Part shown: piece after piece, positions 1-10,123 of the stretch
Position numbering within the stretch: position 1 is the stretch's first letter
Layout of the letters: each line of letters opens with the position of its first letter
From: Paracoccus aminovorans
GTDB lineage: Bacteria > Pseudomonadota > Alphaproteobacteria > Rhodobacterales > Rhodobacteraceae
NCBI RefSeq assembly: GCF_900005615.1
Contig: NZ_LN832559.1
Coordinates: forward strand, 1,704,837 to 1,768,836
DNA: 64,000 nt
Direction of reading: 5' to 3'
Made by a program: the position numbers and the translations under genes
The notes under the pieces: generated by a model
The model's input: only the letters and a program-made list of their open reading frames with translations
Told to the model about the DNA's origin: nothing
Databases searched by the model: none

Positions 1-328
1 CCATCCTGCCGGTGCCGATCATGCCCTGCCCCTCGGCGAAAAGGTCGGGCAGCACGCCGGTGAAGCGCACGGGGATGGAGGCGCCGCCATCGGTGACGCG
101 GAAGCTGACGGTCTCGCCGGCGCCGCGCAGCAAAGAGCCGTCCTCGACCAGCCCCCCCAGGCGAAAGACCTCGCCGGCAGCGGGCGGGTTCTCGGCCATC
201 TGGCTGGGCGAGCGATAGAGGTTGATGCCGTCGCGAAAGCCGTAACCGATCAGCCCGACCGCCAGGATCAGCGCGATGGCCGCGGCGGCAAGGATCTGGA
301 TTCTACGCTTTTTCTTCAGCGATTTCAT
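1..328 (-). CDS. ccmE: Cytochrome c maturation protein CcmE (3' end outside the window)
   Basis: Periplasmic heme chaperone of the system I cytochrome c maturation pathway; it binds heme covalently and hands it to CcmF/H. The visible 109 residues begin with a basic start (MKSLKKKRR), a single N-terminal membrane anchor (residues about 11-28), and the family hallmark segment NLYRSPSQ followed by the beginning of the OB-fold beta barrel (VFRLGGLVEDGSL, VSFRVTDGG). The heme-binding His region near the C-terminus lies beyond base 1, so activity cannot be judged. The start at 326-328 is the only ATG ahead of the membrane anchor. The gene lies 18 bp downstream of murI on the same strand and may be co-transcribed with it. 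Confidence 0.9.
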   Translation of the reverse strand, partial: MKSLKKKRRIQILAAAAIALILAVGLIGYGFRDGINLYRSPSQMAENPPAAGEVFRLGGLVEDGSLLRGAGETVSFRVTDGGASIPVRFTGVLPDLFAEGQGMIGTGRM

Positions 329-346
329 GGATGTGGCTTTCGATTC

Positions 347-1159
347 TCAGGCGCTTTCAAACCTGATCGCATGGCGAAGGAACTGCGTGGCCTTTCCCGA
401 GACGCGCACCGGATCGCCGGTGGTCAGGAAGCGCGACTGCGTGCCCGGCCCCCGCATCCGGGGGTGGCGATCAAGATAGTCCTCAAGGCTTTCGGCCACC
501 AGGTCGGGCTGGGAATAGACCCGGACATTCGGTCCCAACGCGTTCTGGAACGCCGCCTGCACCAGCGGATAATGGGTGCAGCCCAGGATCGCGGCCTCGG
601 GGTGCGGCATCCGGCGCAGCAGCGCCTCGACATGGCTGGCGACCAGCGCCTCGGCCAGGATCTCGTCGCCCATCTCGATGGCGTCCACGACGCCGCCGCA
701 GGGCTGGGCCTCGACATCGACGCCGATGGCGCGGAAGGCCAGTTCGCGCTGGAAGGCCCGGCTGGCGACGGTGGCCGGGGTGGCGAACAGCGCCACATGC
801 TTGACCTCGACCTCGCGCGGCGGCGAATTGTCGCCCCAGCGGCGCTCGGTCAGCGCCTCGATCATCGGCACGAAGACACCCAGCACCCGCTTGTCCGCCG
901 GCAGCCATTTTTCCTGCATGCGCTTCAGCGCCGCGGCCGAGGCGGTGTTGCAGGCCAGGAGCACCAGATCGCAGCCCTCGTCCCACAGCCGCTCGACGCC
1001 GGCGCAGGTCAGGTTGAAGATGTCGTCGGCGTCGCGCACGCCGTAAGGGGCGTGTCTGTTGTCGCCCAGATAGACCAGCGGCAGGTCCGGCATGCGCGCG
1101 GCGACGGCGCCCAGCACGGTCAGCCCGCCCAAGCCCGAATCGAAAACGCCCACCGCCAT
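347..1159 (-). CDS. murI: Glutamate racemase
   Basis: Cytosolic cofactor-independent racemase that makes D-glutamate for peptidoglycan. The protein has 270 residues, the usual family length. It carries the family signatures DSGLGGLTV (residues 7-15), LACNTASA with the first catalytic cysteine (C70), and LGCTHYPLV with the second catalytic cysteine (C194). The first ATG of the frame is used; no better start lies downstream before the DSG motif. It is followed by ccmE 18 bp later, and a 368-bp non-coding stretch separates it from the divergent LysR gene. Confidence 0.95.
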   Translation of the reverse strand: MAVGVFDSGLGGLTVLGAVAARMPDLPLVYLGDNRHAPYGVRDADDIFNLTCAGVERLWDEGCDLVLLACNTASAAALKRMQEKWLPADKRVLGVFVPMIEALTERRWGDNSPPREVEVKHVALFATPATVASRAFQRELAFRAIGVDVEAQPCGGVVDAIEMGDEILAEALVASHVEALLRRMPHPEAAILGCTHYPLVQAAFQNALGPNVRVYSQPDLVAESLEDYLDRHPRMRGPGTQSRFLTTGDPVRVSGKATQFLRHAIRFESA

Positions 1160-1527
1160 GACTAGCCTCCTGCTCGCGACGCGCCTTGTTTAGGACGCGC
1201 GGCGCGGGATTGCCATGATTTATGTCATGCCCCGAACCGCGTGGACGGGACGCGGGCCGGGGCTTGCGGTGGAATGTCGCATCCGCTGTCGAAGCCGGGG
1301 GTTCCGCTCAAGACAAAGTGACCTTTGGCGCTGCGAATCAGTCGCGATCAGAGGATTTCTGCGCGTGTCCTGACCCTTGTCCGGCGGGCTGATCGCGGGG
1401 TGGGTAGTTTCGGTCAACAAGGCTGCCGGATAAACGGTTTTGTTGACCTTTTGCAGGGTTGTTCGCCTAACCTTCTGTGATAAGGGTTGCACGGATTGCA
1501 TGGCTGATGCCGCAAGAAAGCACTGTT
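1160..1527. other. Intergenic region between murI and the LysR gene
   Basis: This 368-bp divergent spacer holds no convincing gene: the one open frame on the minus strand (about 1220-1501) has no family features and arginine/threonine-rich noise composition. It contains a short palindrome (CATGA-6-TCATG, 1214-1229) that could serve the murI side. It also holds the LysR promoter/operator described separately at 1412-1471. Confidence 0.6.
1412..1471 (+). promoter_or_regulatory. Candidate promoter with overlapping palindromic operator for the LysR gene
   Basis: A perfect 9-bp inverted repeat, GGTCAACAA at 1412-1420 and TTGTTGACC at 1440-1448, has 19 bp between its arms. The right arm contains TTGACC (1443-1448), a good -35 element. 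After a 17-bp spacer a weaker -10-like CCTAAC (1466-1471) follows. Overlap of a palindrome with -35 is the usual arrangement for autorepression by a LysR-type protein, whose gene starts at 1528. The base pattern is seen directly; the regulatory role is inferred. Confidence 0.45.
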
Positions 1528-2451
1528 ATGGATTGGGATAAGTTAAGAATATTTCACGCCGTTGCCGACGCGGGGAGTTTGACCCACGCGGGCGACGTTT
1601 TGCATCTGTCGCAATCGGCCGTCAGCCGCCAGATCCGCGCGCTGGAGGATTCCCTGGCGACCACGCTGTTTCACCGCCACGCCCGCGGGTTGATCCTGAC
1701 CGAGCAGGGCGAACTGCTGTTCGAGGCCACCTCCTCGATGGTGCGCAAGCTCGACACCACCGCCGCCCGCATCCGCGACAGCGAGGAAAACGTCTTCGGC
1801 GAACTCAAGGTGACCACCACCACCGGCTTCGGCACCATGTGGCTGGTGCCGCGCCTGGCCAAGCTCTATGAGCGGTACCCCGACCTGAAGATCGACCTGA
1901 TGCTCGAGGAACGGGTGCTGGACCTGCCTATGCGCGAGGCCGACGTGGCCATCCGCATGAAAGAGCCGAACCAGCAGGATCTGATCCGGCGCCGGCTGCT
2001 GAACATCCGCATGCGGCTTTACGCCACCCGGGAATATCTGGCCAAGGCCGGCGTGCCGCAGACCATGGAGGATCTGGTCCCGCACCGGCTGATCTGCCAG
2101 AACCCGCAGACGCCGCAGGTCAGCTCGGGCGCGGTGCTGTCGCAGATGCTGCTGGCGCTGAACATGACCTCGACGCTGATGGTGAACAATTACTTCGGCG
2201 TGCTGCAGGGCGTGCTGAACCATGTCGGCATCGGCGTGCTGCCGGATTACCTGTCGACCTCGGACTTCCCGAACCTGGTCCGGGTGCTGCCCTCGATCGA
2301 ATCCGGCGAGGTCCCCGTCTTCCTGGCCTTCCCGGAAGAGCTGCGCACCTCGCGCCGGGTCACCGCCTTCCGCGATTTCGTGCTGGAGGAAATTCAGGCG
2401 ATCCGCAAGCAGCAGAGCGATGAAGAGGGCGCGCATCCGTCTGACAAATGA
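1528..2451 (+). CDS. LysR-type transcriptional regulator
   Basis: Predicted DNA-binding regulator of 307 residues. The N-terminal winged helix-turn-helix spans residues about 1-60 (AGSLTHAGDVLHLSQSAVSR), followed by a linker helix and a LysR substrate-binding domain from about residue 90. The start chosen is the ATG preceding WDKLRIFHAVAD, where LysR proteins normally begin. In-frame ATGs further upstream (for example at 1507) would add an atypical tail. An AAGAAAG stretch lies about 8 bases upstream. No metabolic gene is immediately downstream: the next element is a candidate small RNA and then purL, so the target genes cannot be read from context. Its own promoter overlaps a 9-bp inverted repeat, suggesting autoregulation. 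Confidence 0.88.
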   Translation: MDWDKLRIFHAVADAGSLTHAGDVLHLSQSAVSRQIRALEDSLATTLFHRHARGLILTEQGELLFEATSSMVRKLDTTAARIRDSEENVFGELKVTTTTGFGTMWLVPRLAKLYERYPDLKIDLMLEERVLDLPMREADVAIRMKEPNQQDLIRRRLLNIRMRLYATREYLAKAGVPQTMEDLVPHRLICQNPQTPQVSSGAVLSQMLLALNMTSTLMVNNYFGVLQGVLNHVGIGVLPDYLSTSDFPNLVRVLPSIESGEVPVFLAFPEELRTSRRVTAFRDFVLEEIQAIRKQQSDEEGAHPSDK

Positions 2452-2570
2452 GCATTTTGCAGGCGCAGAAAAATCGTGCTGCCCGAGATATTCGCAAAAC
2501 GCATATCGGCCATGCCCGGCAAAAGCGATTTGCTCTCTTGAACGCTTCGCAGACTGCACATATTTCCGAT

Positions 2571-2655
2571 CTCGAAGGCGGTGATACGAGGAAACTCTCA
2601 TCACCTTCAACCTCCCTGTTGGACTTGAGCCGGGCTTCGTGCCCGGCTTTTTTTT
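2571..2655 (+). ncRNA. Candidate trans-acting small RNA (or purL leader attenuator) with an anti-Shine-Dalgarno loop
   Basis: Three consecutive hairpins occupy about 80 bases. Hairpin 1 pairs 2580-2585 with 2600-2605 and continues through GAG/CTC to a GAAA tetraloop. Hairpin 2 pairs 2606-2611 with 2618-2623 (six pairs, one G-U) and displays the loop CTCCCT, complementary to ribosome binding sites. Hairpin 3 is an 8-bp stem followed by eight T residues. TTGAAC at 2538-2543 with CATATT at 2559-2564 is a possible promoter with a short 15-bp spacer. The layout recalls the known alphaproteobacterial RNAs that expose CCUCC-type loops (CcsR/cuckoo/alpha-r14 group), but no sequence identity with them is claimed. 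Because purL starts 130 bases further on, a premature-termination leader is the alternative. Confidence 0.55.
2628..2655 (+). terminator. Rho-independent terminator
   Basis: Perfect 8-bp stem AGCCGGGC (2628-2635) / GCCCGGCT (2641-2648), loop TTCGT, then an uninterrupted run of eight T (2648-2655). It ends the candidate small RNA and would also stop read-through from the LysR gene before purL. Confidence 0.85.
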
Positions 2656-2784
2656 GCCTTGAACCCGGGCTTGCGCTGCGCCGCAGCTAAAATGCCGGGT
2701 AGCATGGACCCTTGCTTGCGGCCTCTTTCCTAAAGCCCCGGCGACGCTTAAAAGGCCGGGGAAACCGGGGGAAAGGGCGCCAGC

Positions 2785-4956
2785 ATGACCGAACCGCAGA
2801 TCACCGAGGACCTGATCGCCTCGCACGGCCTCAAGCCGGACGAATACCAGCGCATCCTGGGGATCATCGGGCGCGAGCCGACATTCACCGAACTCGGCAT
2901 CTTCTCGGCCATGTGGAACGAGCATTGCTCATACAAATCCTCGAAGAAATGGCTGCGCACCCTGCCGACCTCGGGTCCGCAAGTGATCTGCGGTCCGGGC
3001 GAGAACGCGGGCGTGGTGGACATCGGCGACGGCCAGGCCGTGGTCTTCAAGATGGAAAGCCACAACCACCCCAGCTATATCGAGCCGCACCAAGGTGCTG
3101 CCACCGGCGTCGGCGGCATCCTGCGCGACGTCTTCACCATGGGCGCCCGCCCCATCGCCGCCATGGACGCGCTGAGCTTCGGTCGCCCCGAGCATCCCAA
3201 GACCGCGCATCTGGTCAAGGGCGTGGTCGAGGGCATCGGCGCCTATGGCAATGCCTTCGGCGTGCCGAATGTGGGCGGCGAGGTGCGGTTCCATGCCTCT
3301 TATGACGGCAACTGCCTGGTGAACGCCTTTGCGGCGGGCCTCGCCGATACCGACAAGATCTTCTATTCCGCCGCCTCGGGCGTCGGCATGCCGGTGGTCT
3401 ATCTGGGCGCCAAGACCGGACGCGACGGCGTCGGCGGCGCCACCATGGCCTCGGCCGAGTTCGACGACACCATCGAGGAAAAGCGCCCCACCGTGCAGGT
3501 CGGCGACCCCTTTACCGAGAAATGCCTGCTGGAAGCCTGCCTGGAGCTGATGCGGACCGACAGCGTGATCTCGATCCAGGACATGGGCGCCGCCGGCCTG
3601 ACCTGCTCGGCGGTCGAGATGGGCGACAAGGGCGGGCTCGGCATCAAGCTGATGCTGGACCACGTGCCCCAGCGCGAAACCGCCATGACCGCCTATGAGA
3701 TGATGCTGTCGGAATCGCAGGAACGCATGCTGATGGTGCTGAAGCCCGAAAAAGAGGCCGAGGCCCGGGCGATTTTCGAGAAATGGGACCTCGACTTCGC
3801 CATCGTCGGCGAGACCATCGCCGAGGACCGCTTCCTGATCGTGCACGGCAACGAGGTCAAGGCCGACCTGCCGCTGTCGAAACTGTCCTCCAGCGCCCCG
3901 GAATACGACCGCCCCTGGGTGGAAACGCCCGCGGCGGGCGCGATGCCCGCCCTGCCGGCGATCACCCCCATCGCGGCGCTCAAGGCGCTGATCGGCAGCC
4001 CCAACCATGCGCACAAGGCCTGGGTCTGGGAACAATACGACACCCAGGTCGGCGCCGACACCGTGCGCCGCCCCGGCCTGGGCGCCGGCGTGGTCCGCGT
4101 GCACGGCACCCGCAAGGCGCTGGCCTTCACCAGCGACGTGACCCCGCGCTATGTCAAGGCGAACCCCTATGAGGGCGGCAAACAGGCCGTGGCCGAGGCC
4201 TATCGCAACCTCTCGGCCTGCGGCGCCCTGCCCCTGGCCACGACCGACAACCTGAATTTCGGCAACCCGGAAAAACCCGAGATCATGGGCCAGCTGGTCG
4301 GCGCCATCAAGGGCATCGGCGAGGCTTGCGCGGCGCTGGACTTCCCCATCGTCTCGGGCAACGTCTCGCTTTACAACGAGACCGATGGCAAGGGCATCCT
4401 GCCGACCCCGACCATCGGCGGGGTCGGGCTGATCGCCGATCTGGACGACCTGATCGCCGGCCTGCCCGTCGACGGCGACGTGGCGCTGGTCCTGGGCGAA
4501 ACGGCGGGCCATCTCGGCCAGTCGGCGCTGGCGGCCGAAGCCTTCGGCATCGAAGCCGGCGACGCCCCGCCGGTCGATCTGGCGGCCGAGCGCAAGCATG
4601 GCGAATTCATCCGCGCCCACGGCAAGCTGCTTAGCGCCGCGACCGACCTGTCGGACGGCGGGCTGGCGCTGGCGGCGTTTGAACTGGCCGAGGCCGCGGG
4701 CCTTGGCGTGACCCTGGACAGTGCCGCCATCGATCAGCTGTTCGGCGAGGACCAGGCTCGCTACCTGGTCGCTTGCAGCGCCGAGAATGCCGCAAAGCTG
4801 GCCGAGGCCGCTCAGGCAGCCGGCGTGCCGCTGACCCGCGTCGGCAGCTTCGGCGGCGCCCTGGTGTCGCTGGGCAGCGACAACGCCCCGCTGGCCGAAT
4901 TGTCGCAGATGTACCGAGGCGCCTTCGAGAAGGCCCTGGACCTGGAACTGGCCTGA
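2785..4956 (+). CDS. purL: Phosphoribosylformylglycinamidine synthase subunit PurL (small type)
   Basis: ATP-dependent conversion of FGAR to FGAM in purine synthesis, working with PurQ (glutaminase) and PurS, which are not in this window. The 723 residues match the small, non-fused PurL class. Seen in the sequence are the N-terminal [14 protein letters not shown] with the conserved active-site histidine (H47), the nucleotide-loop KMESHNHPS (residues 89-97), and two tandem AIRS-like ATP-binding/C-terminal repeats (for example [14 protein letters not shown] and [10 protein letters not shown]). A purine-rich GGGGGAAAGGG precedes the ATG by 9 bases. It is preceded by a terminator and followed by its own terminator, so it is transcribed as a single gene. 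Confidence 0.96.
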   Translation: MTEPQITEDLIASHGLKPDEYQRILGIIGREPTFTELGIFSAMWNEHCSYKSSKKWLRTLPTSGPQVICGPGENAGVVDIGDGQAVVFKMESHNHPSYIEPHQGAATGVGGILRDVFTMGARPIAAMDALSFGRPEHPKTAHLVKGVVEGIGAYGNAFGVPNVGGEVRFHASYDGNCLVNAFAAGLADTDKIFYSAASGVGMPVVYLGAKTGRDGVGGATMASAEFDDTIEEKRPTVQVGDPFTEKCLLEACLELMRTDSVISIQDMGAAGLTCSAVEMGDKGGLGIKLMLDHVPQRETAMTAYEMMLSESQERMLMVLKPEKEAEARAIFEKWDLDFAIVGETIAEDRFLIVHGNEVKADLPLSKLSSSAPEYDRPWVETPAAGAMPALPAITPIAALKALIGSPNHAHKAWVWEQYDTQVGADTVRRPGLGAGVVRVHGTRKALAFTSDVTPRYVKANPYEGGKQAVAEAYRNLSACGALPLATTDNLNFGNPEKPEIMGQLVGAIKGIGEACAALDFPIVSGNVSLYNETDGKGILPTPTIGGVGLIADLDDLIAGLPVDGDVALVLGETAGHLGQSALAAEAFGIEAGDAPPVDLAAERKHGEFIRAHGKLLSAATDLSDGGLALAAFELAEAAGLGVTLDSAAIDQLFGEDQARYLVACSAENAAKLAEAAQAAGVPLTRVGSFGGALVSLGSDNAPLAELSQMYRGAFEKALDLELA

Positions 4957-4976
4957 GCCTTTCAGTGCTGATCGAC

Positions 4977-5007
4977 CCGGCCGCCGCCCCGCGGAGGCCG
5001 GATTTTT
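4977..5007 (+). terminator. purL: Rho-independent terminator of purL
   Basis: CCGGCC (4977-4982) pairs with GGCCGG (4996-5001) across a 13-base GC-rich loop, followed by A and five T. It sits 21 bases after the purL stop codon. Confidence 0.7.
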
Positions 5008-5297
5008 CATGCGTCGATCGCGGCCGGGAACAAGAATTCGCGCCGATGACGCTGCGTCATAGGTAATCCCACCCATTCCGCTTGGCCGGTGCCGTTCCCA
5101 GATGAACCAGCGGAGACGGGTCGAGGATCAGTCACCCAGCGGCCGCGGAATATTCCTCCCCAAGACGCCGCGGCCAGATCAAGCCCCGCTCCTGCCCTGA
5201 GCGGGGCTTGTTGCCTTGCATCGCGCATCGAAGATCGGGAAACCGCACAGCGGGTTTCCAAACCAAAGACAGCAATTATGGTATCTTATAGGAAAAA
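5008..5297. other. Convergent non-coding spacer between purL and tRNA-Arg
   Basis: No gene is supported in these 290 bases. A palindromic hairpin ATGACG-CTG-CGTCAT (5046-5060) and the two-hairpin block at 5141-5209 are its only structured parts. Open frames on either strand have no recognisable features. Confidence 0.55.
5141..5209. other. Two adjacent strong hairpins, possible structured RNA
   Basis: GGCCGCGG (5141-5148) pairs with CCGCGGCC (5168-5175) around a 19-base loop that contains CCTCCCC (5155-5161), again an anti-Shine-Dalgarno string on the plus strand. Six bases later AAGCCCCGCT (5181-5190) pairs perfectly with AGCGGGGCTT (5200-5209). There is no T tract, so this is not a classic terminator. 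It may be a bidirectional transcription end between convergent purL and tRNA-Arg, or the 3' half of a small RNA; which strand is transcribed cannot be told. Confidence 0.35.
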
Positions 5298-5374
5298 TGG
5301 CGGTCCCAACACGATTCGAACGTGTGGCCTCTACCTTCGGAGGGTAGCGCTCTATCCAGCTGAGCTATGGGACC
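5298..5374 (-). tRNA. tRNA-Arg (anticodon CCG)
   Basis: A full cloverleaf is visible on the minus strand: acceptor stem GGTCCCA / TGGGACC (5368-5374 and 5302-5308), D-arm GCTC-AGCTGGAT-AGAGC, anticodon stem CTACC / GGTAG around loop CTCCGAA giving anticodon CCG, variable loop AGGCC, and T-arm ACACG-TTCGAAT-CGTGT. The discriminator base is G, and CCA is encoded (5298-5300). It reads the arginine codon CGG. A run of five T follows the CCA on the transcribed strand. Confidence 0.97.
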
Positions 5375-5421
5375 GCGAGCCCGTGTTGATTAGCCGCAAA
5401 CGCGCGGCTCTGCAATGGGGT

Positions 5422-6629
<1,208 letters not shown>

Positions 6630-6633
<4 letters not shown>

Positions 6634-7217
6634 GGTGTCACCTCGGGGACGATGCCCAGTGCCGCCGCCAGCAGCGACAGCACGAAGCCCAATACGAACA
6701 GGCTGCCGACGAATCCCAGCACCACCTTGCCGGTGCTGGAAAACCCGTGCAGCGCCTTGGTCATGGCCACGGCAAGATAAAGAAACAGGCCGAAGGCCAG
6801 CACGGAGAGCATGGCGGCCGTGGCCGGGAACAGCAGCATCATCAGCACCTGCACCGCCTGCAGCCCGACCAGCAGAAGCTCGACCCAGGCCACGATCAGC
6901 AGCGCGTCGGCGAAATCGCCCTGGCCGCCGAACCAGCGCCCGACCTGCGCCATCATCAGCGCCGACACCGCCATGGCGGCGAATTGTACCCCGGCCAGCA
7001 CCGCCGGAGAGGACAGCACCGCCGAGACCGGGCTTTCCACCTCGATCGGGAACAGCGCCAGCGACAGCATCGCCAGCAGCGTCGAAAGCGTGACCGCCAG
7101 CAGCAGCGCCATCCAGCGCGCGGACATCGGCAGGTCCAGACCGCGCAGCACCCGCAGCGCCGCCGCCGGCTCGCGTATGGTCAGCACCACCAGATCGCCA
7201 AGATCGCCAGAAGTCAT
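6630..7217 (-). CDS. YIP1-like integral membrane protein in the Suf operon
   Basis: 195-residue protein with about five hydrophobic segments after a short cytosolic N-terminus (MTSGDLGDLVVLTIREP). The arrangement resembles bacterial Yip1-domain proteins, whose function is unknown. The chosen start is the ATG at 7215-7217 with GGGGAAGAG just upstream; the frame continues further upstream only as antisense-like noise. Both ends are translationally coupled: its ATG overlaps the stop of the preceding membrane gene and its TGA overlaps the sufS ATG. The position suggests a role linked to Fe-S assembly or iron supply at the membrane, but this is inference. Confidence 0.8.
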
Positions 7218-7702
7218 CTCTTCCCCGCCAATGCGCGCAGTCCCGCGCCCCATATCACCAGAAAGCCCAGGCCCGCCAGCCCACGGGTCAGGGACAGTGC
7301 CGGGCCGGGGCCGACCAGCCCCGCGGTCATCCCGGCCAACAGCATGGCGGGGGCGACGGCAAGCAGCGCCCAGAACAGCGCCAGCCGCGAATCCTGCGGC
7401 GCGACAGGTCGGGGCGTCAGCCGCGACAGCGCCGAGACCAGCGCCGCCACCGCATAGGCCAGCAGCGGCAGCATGAACATCACCGCCAGCAGCGCGCCGC
7501 CCATCCGGGCCTGGAACGGCACCGAGGGGTCGATCTGCGCCGCACGCTGATGGACCGGCGCCTGCGCCACCAGAAAGATCAGCATCGCCGTCATCAGCAC
7601 CACGATCAGCGCCCGGTCGGGCAGGCCGCGCAGCGACCCGACCACCCTGCCCGGTGCCCACCAGCTTTCCAGGATGCGCGGGACGATGCTGGCGCGGGTC
7701 AT
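7214..7702 (-). CDS. Suf-operon membrane protein of unknown function
   Basis: 162 residues with about four predicted membrane helices (ALIVVLMTAMLIFLVA, ALLAVMFMLPLLAYAVAALV, LFWALLAVAPAMLLAG, and a C-terminal one) and a positively charged C-terminus ALAGKR. I do not recognise the family with certainty; its pattern could make it a second, divergent YIP1-type protein. The start at 7700-7702 lies inside the end of sufD with a 4-base overlap, and the stop overlaps the next gene by 4 bases. It is therefore co-translated between sufD and the YIP1-like gene. Confidence 0.78.
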   Translation of the reverse strand: MTRASIVPRILESWWAPGRVVGSLRGLPDRALIVVLMTAMLIFLVAQAPVHQRAAQIDPSVPFQARMGGALLAVMFMLPLLAYAVAALVSALSRLTPRPVAPQDSRLALFWALLAVAPAMLLAGMTAGLVGPGPALSLTRGLAGLGFLVIWGAGLRALAGKR

Positions 7703-9045
7703 GCCTGGCCCTGGGTGCCCGCCCGCTGGGTCAGCCATTCCTCGAGCCGGCCGAGGATGTCGTCGCGCAACCGCTGGTCCTCGATCTCGTCCAGGGCATC
7801 GGCCAGGAAGGACAGCACCAGAAGCACGATGGCGCGTTCCTTGGGCACCCCACGCGAGCGCAGGTAGAACAGCGCCGTCTCGTCCAGCGCGCCGGTGGTC
7901 GAGCCATGCGAGCATTTCACGTCGTCGGCATAGATCTCCAGTTCCGGCTTGGCCAGGAACTGGCTGCCCTCGTCCAGCAGAAGGCCCTGGCTGATCTGGT
8001 AGCCGTCGGTCTTTTGCGCGCCGGGCTTGACCAGAATCTTGCCCTGGAAGATGCCCTCGGCGCCGTTCTTCAGCACCTTCTTGAACACCTGCCGGCTTTC
8101 GCAACGCTCGGCGTCATGGGTGATGAAGACAGTGTCGTCGTGGTGAAAGCGCCCCGTGCCGCCATCGCCCAGCACCGCGGCGGCGATATGGGCCACGGCA
8201 TCGTCGCCGAGGATCTGGATCACGCCCTCGTTGCGCATCATCCGGCCGTTGACGGCCAGGGTGAAGGACTTGAACAGCGCCTCGGCACCGACGCGGGCAA
8301 AGACATGGCCGATGCCCAGCCGGGCGTCGTTGGCCCGTTTCGAGGCGACATGGTGCAGCCGGGCGCCCCGGCCCAGATCGGCCTCGATCACCACGTTGGA
8401 GCGCGCGCCGATCTCGCCGGTTTCCAGCAGCGTCAGTTCGGCGCCGTCCTCCAGCAGCAGGACGTGGTGCAGATGCACGTCCGCATCCGCCGCGGTCCGG
8501 CGATAGGTGACATGCACCGGCCGCGTGACCTTGCCGGTGACCCGGATCAGCAAACCGTCGCGGGCGGCCAGCGTGTTCAGCGCCGCGAAGGGACGGCGCA
8601 CCGGGATCTGGCCCGCGGCTTCGAGCTGGCCATAGAGCCCGGCCGCCCAGTGGTCGGCCGCCGCATCCGCCTGGGCCAGGCTTTCGATGCTCAGGCCCTC
8701 GCCCGCAAGCGGATCCGAGGCAGCCGTGTCGAAACGCCCGTCGACAAAGACCAGGTTCAGCCGGTCGATCCCGGTGAACAGCGTGGTCGGGCCGGGCGCG
8801 ATCTCCAGCGCCGGCGACTGCGCCGCGTTGAAGGGCGCGGGATCGGTGTAGCGCCAATATTCGTCGCGCGGGCCGGGCAGGCCCATGGCCTGCAACCGCT
8901 GCGCCGCATCCTCGCGCGCCGGGCGGGTGAAGCCGCCCCGGGGCAGGTCCAGCGCCGCCAGCCGCGCCGACAGCGCATTGCCGCCAGGACGGGTCTTGCC
9001 CTCGACCGCCGGCACTTGATCGGCAAGAACAGCCGTATCCGCCAT
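7699..9045 (-). CDS. sufD: Fe-S cluster assembly scaffold component SufD
   Basis: Beta-helical partner of SufB in the SufBC2D scaffold complex. The 448-residue protein carries the SufB/SufD core and the conserved KCSHGSTTGALDE segment near residue 380, containing the cysteine and histidine used at the SufB-SufD cluster site. The start chosen (ATG 9043-9045, MADTAVLAD) lies one base after the sufC stop. An in-frame start further upstream would run into sufC and has no family match. Downstream, its stop overlaps a small membrane-protein gene. Confidence 0.95.
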   Translation of the reverse strand: MADTAVLADQVPAVEGKTRPGGNALSARLAALDLPRGGFTRPAREDAAQRLQAMGLPGPRDEYWRYTDPAPFNAAQSPALEIAPGPTTLFTGIDRLNLVFVDGRFDTAASDPLAGEGLSIESLAQADAAADHWAAGLYGQLEAAGQIPVRRPFAALNTLAARDGLLIRVTGKVTRPVHVTYRRTAADADVHLHHVLLLEDGAELTLLETGEIGARSNVVIEADLGRGARLHHVASKRANDARLGIGHVFARVGAEALFKSFTLAVNGRMMRNEGVIQILGDDAVAHIAAAVLGDGGTGRFHHDDTVFITHDAERCESRQVFKKVLKNGAEGIFQGKILVKPGAQKTDGYQISQGLLLDEGSQFLAKPELEIYADDVKCSHGSTTGALDETALFYLRSRGVPKERAIVLLVLSFLADALDEIEDQRLRDDILGRLEEWLTQRAGTQGQA

Positions 9046-9046
9046 G

Positions 9047-9802
<756 letters not shown>

Positions 9803-9811
9803 TTCGCTTCC

Positions 9812-10123
9812 TCATTCGGCGGTGACGGCGGTGCCCGAGGCCGACACCATCAGCATGTTGTTGATGACTTCATAATCCAGATCGACGCCGACCACGGCAT
9901 TGCCACCCACGGCGGCGGCGCGGTCCTGCATCTCGGACAGGGCGGTTTCGCGGGCCGAGGCCATCGCGGATTCATAGGCCCCCGAGCGGCCGCCCACGAT
10001 GTCGCGGATCCCCGCGAAGATATCGCGGAAGATATTGGCGCCGATGATGGTCTCGCCCGCCACCACGCCGTGATAGGCGGTGATGCGGCGGCCCTCGATG
10101 CCCGGGGTGGTGGTGACGATCAT
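9812..10123 (-). CDS. YbjQ/UPF0145-type heavy-metal-binding-domain protein inside the Suf operon
   Basis: 103-residue soluble protein. The N-terminal [14 protein letters not shown], the central [29 protein letters not shown] and the terminal [12 protein letters not shown] identify the UPF0145/YbjQ family, a pentameric beta-rich fold of unknown biochemical role. Its ATG overlaps the sufB stop by 4 bases and sufC begins 9 bases after its stop, so it is produced with the scaffold. A direct role in Suf function is inferred from this fixed position only. Confidence 0.88.
   Translation of the reverse strand: MIVTTTPGIEGRRITAYHGVVAGETIIGANIFRDIFAGIRDIVGGRSGAYESAMASARETALSEMQDRAAAVGGNAVVGVDLDYEVINNMLMVSASGTAVTAE

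Noticed and set aside
1220..1501. Possible 93-residue minus-strand gene in the murI-LysR spacer
   Set aside because: No ribosome-binding site, no family features, and it would run through the LysR promoter palindrome.
2448..2690. 80-residue plus-strand frame after the LysR gene
   Set aside because: It runs through the three hairpins and terminator of the candidate small RNA and lacks coding bias.
2929..5076. Very long open frame antisense to purL
   Set aside because: High-GC codon bias of purL keeps the opposite strand open; composition is His/Gly/Arg-rich with no family features.
5007..5261. 84-residue minus-strand frame between purL and tRNA-Arg
   Set aside because: No family features; overlaps the hairpin block and the purL terminator.
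7214..8104. Longer N-terminal version of the Suf-operon membrane protein
   Set aside because: The extra 134 residues are an alternative frame of sufD; ATG 7700-7702 overlapping the sufD stop fits the coupling pattern of the operon.
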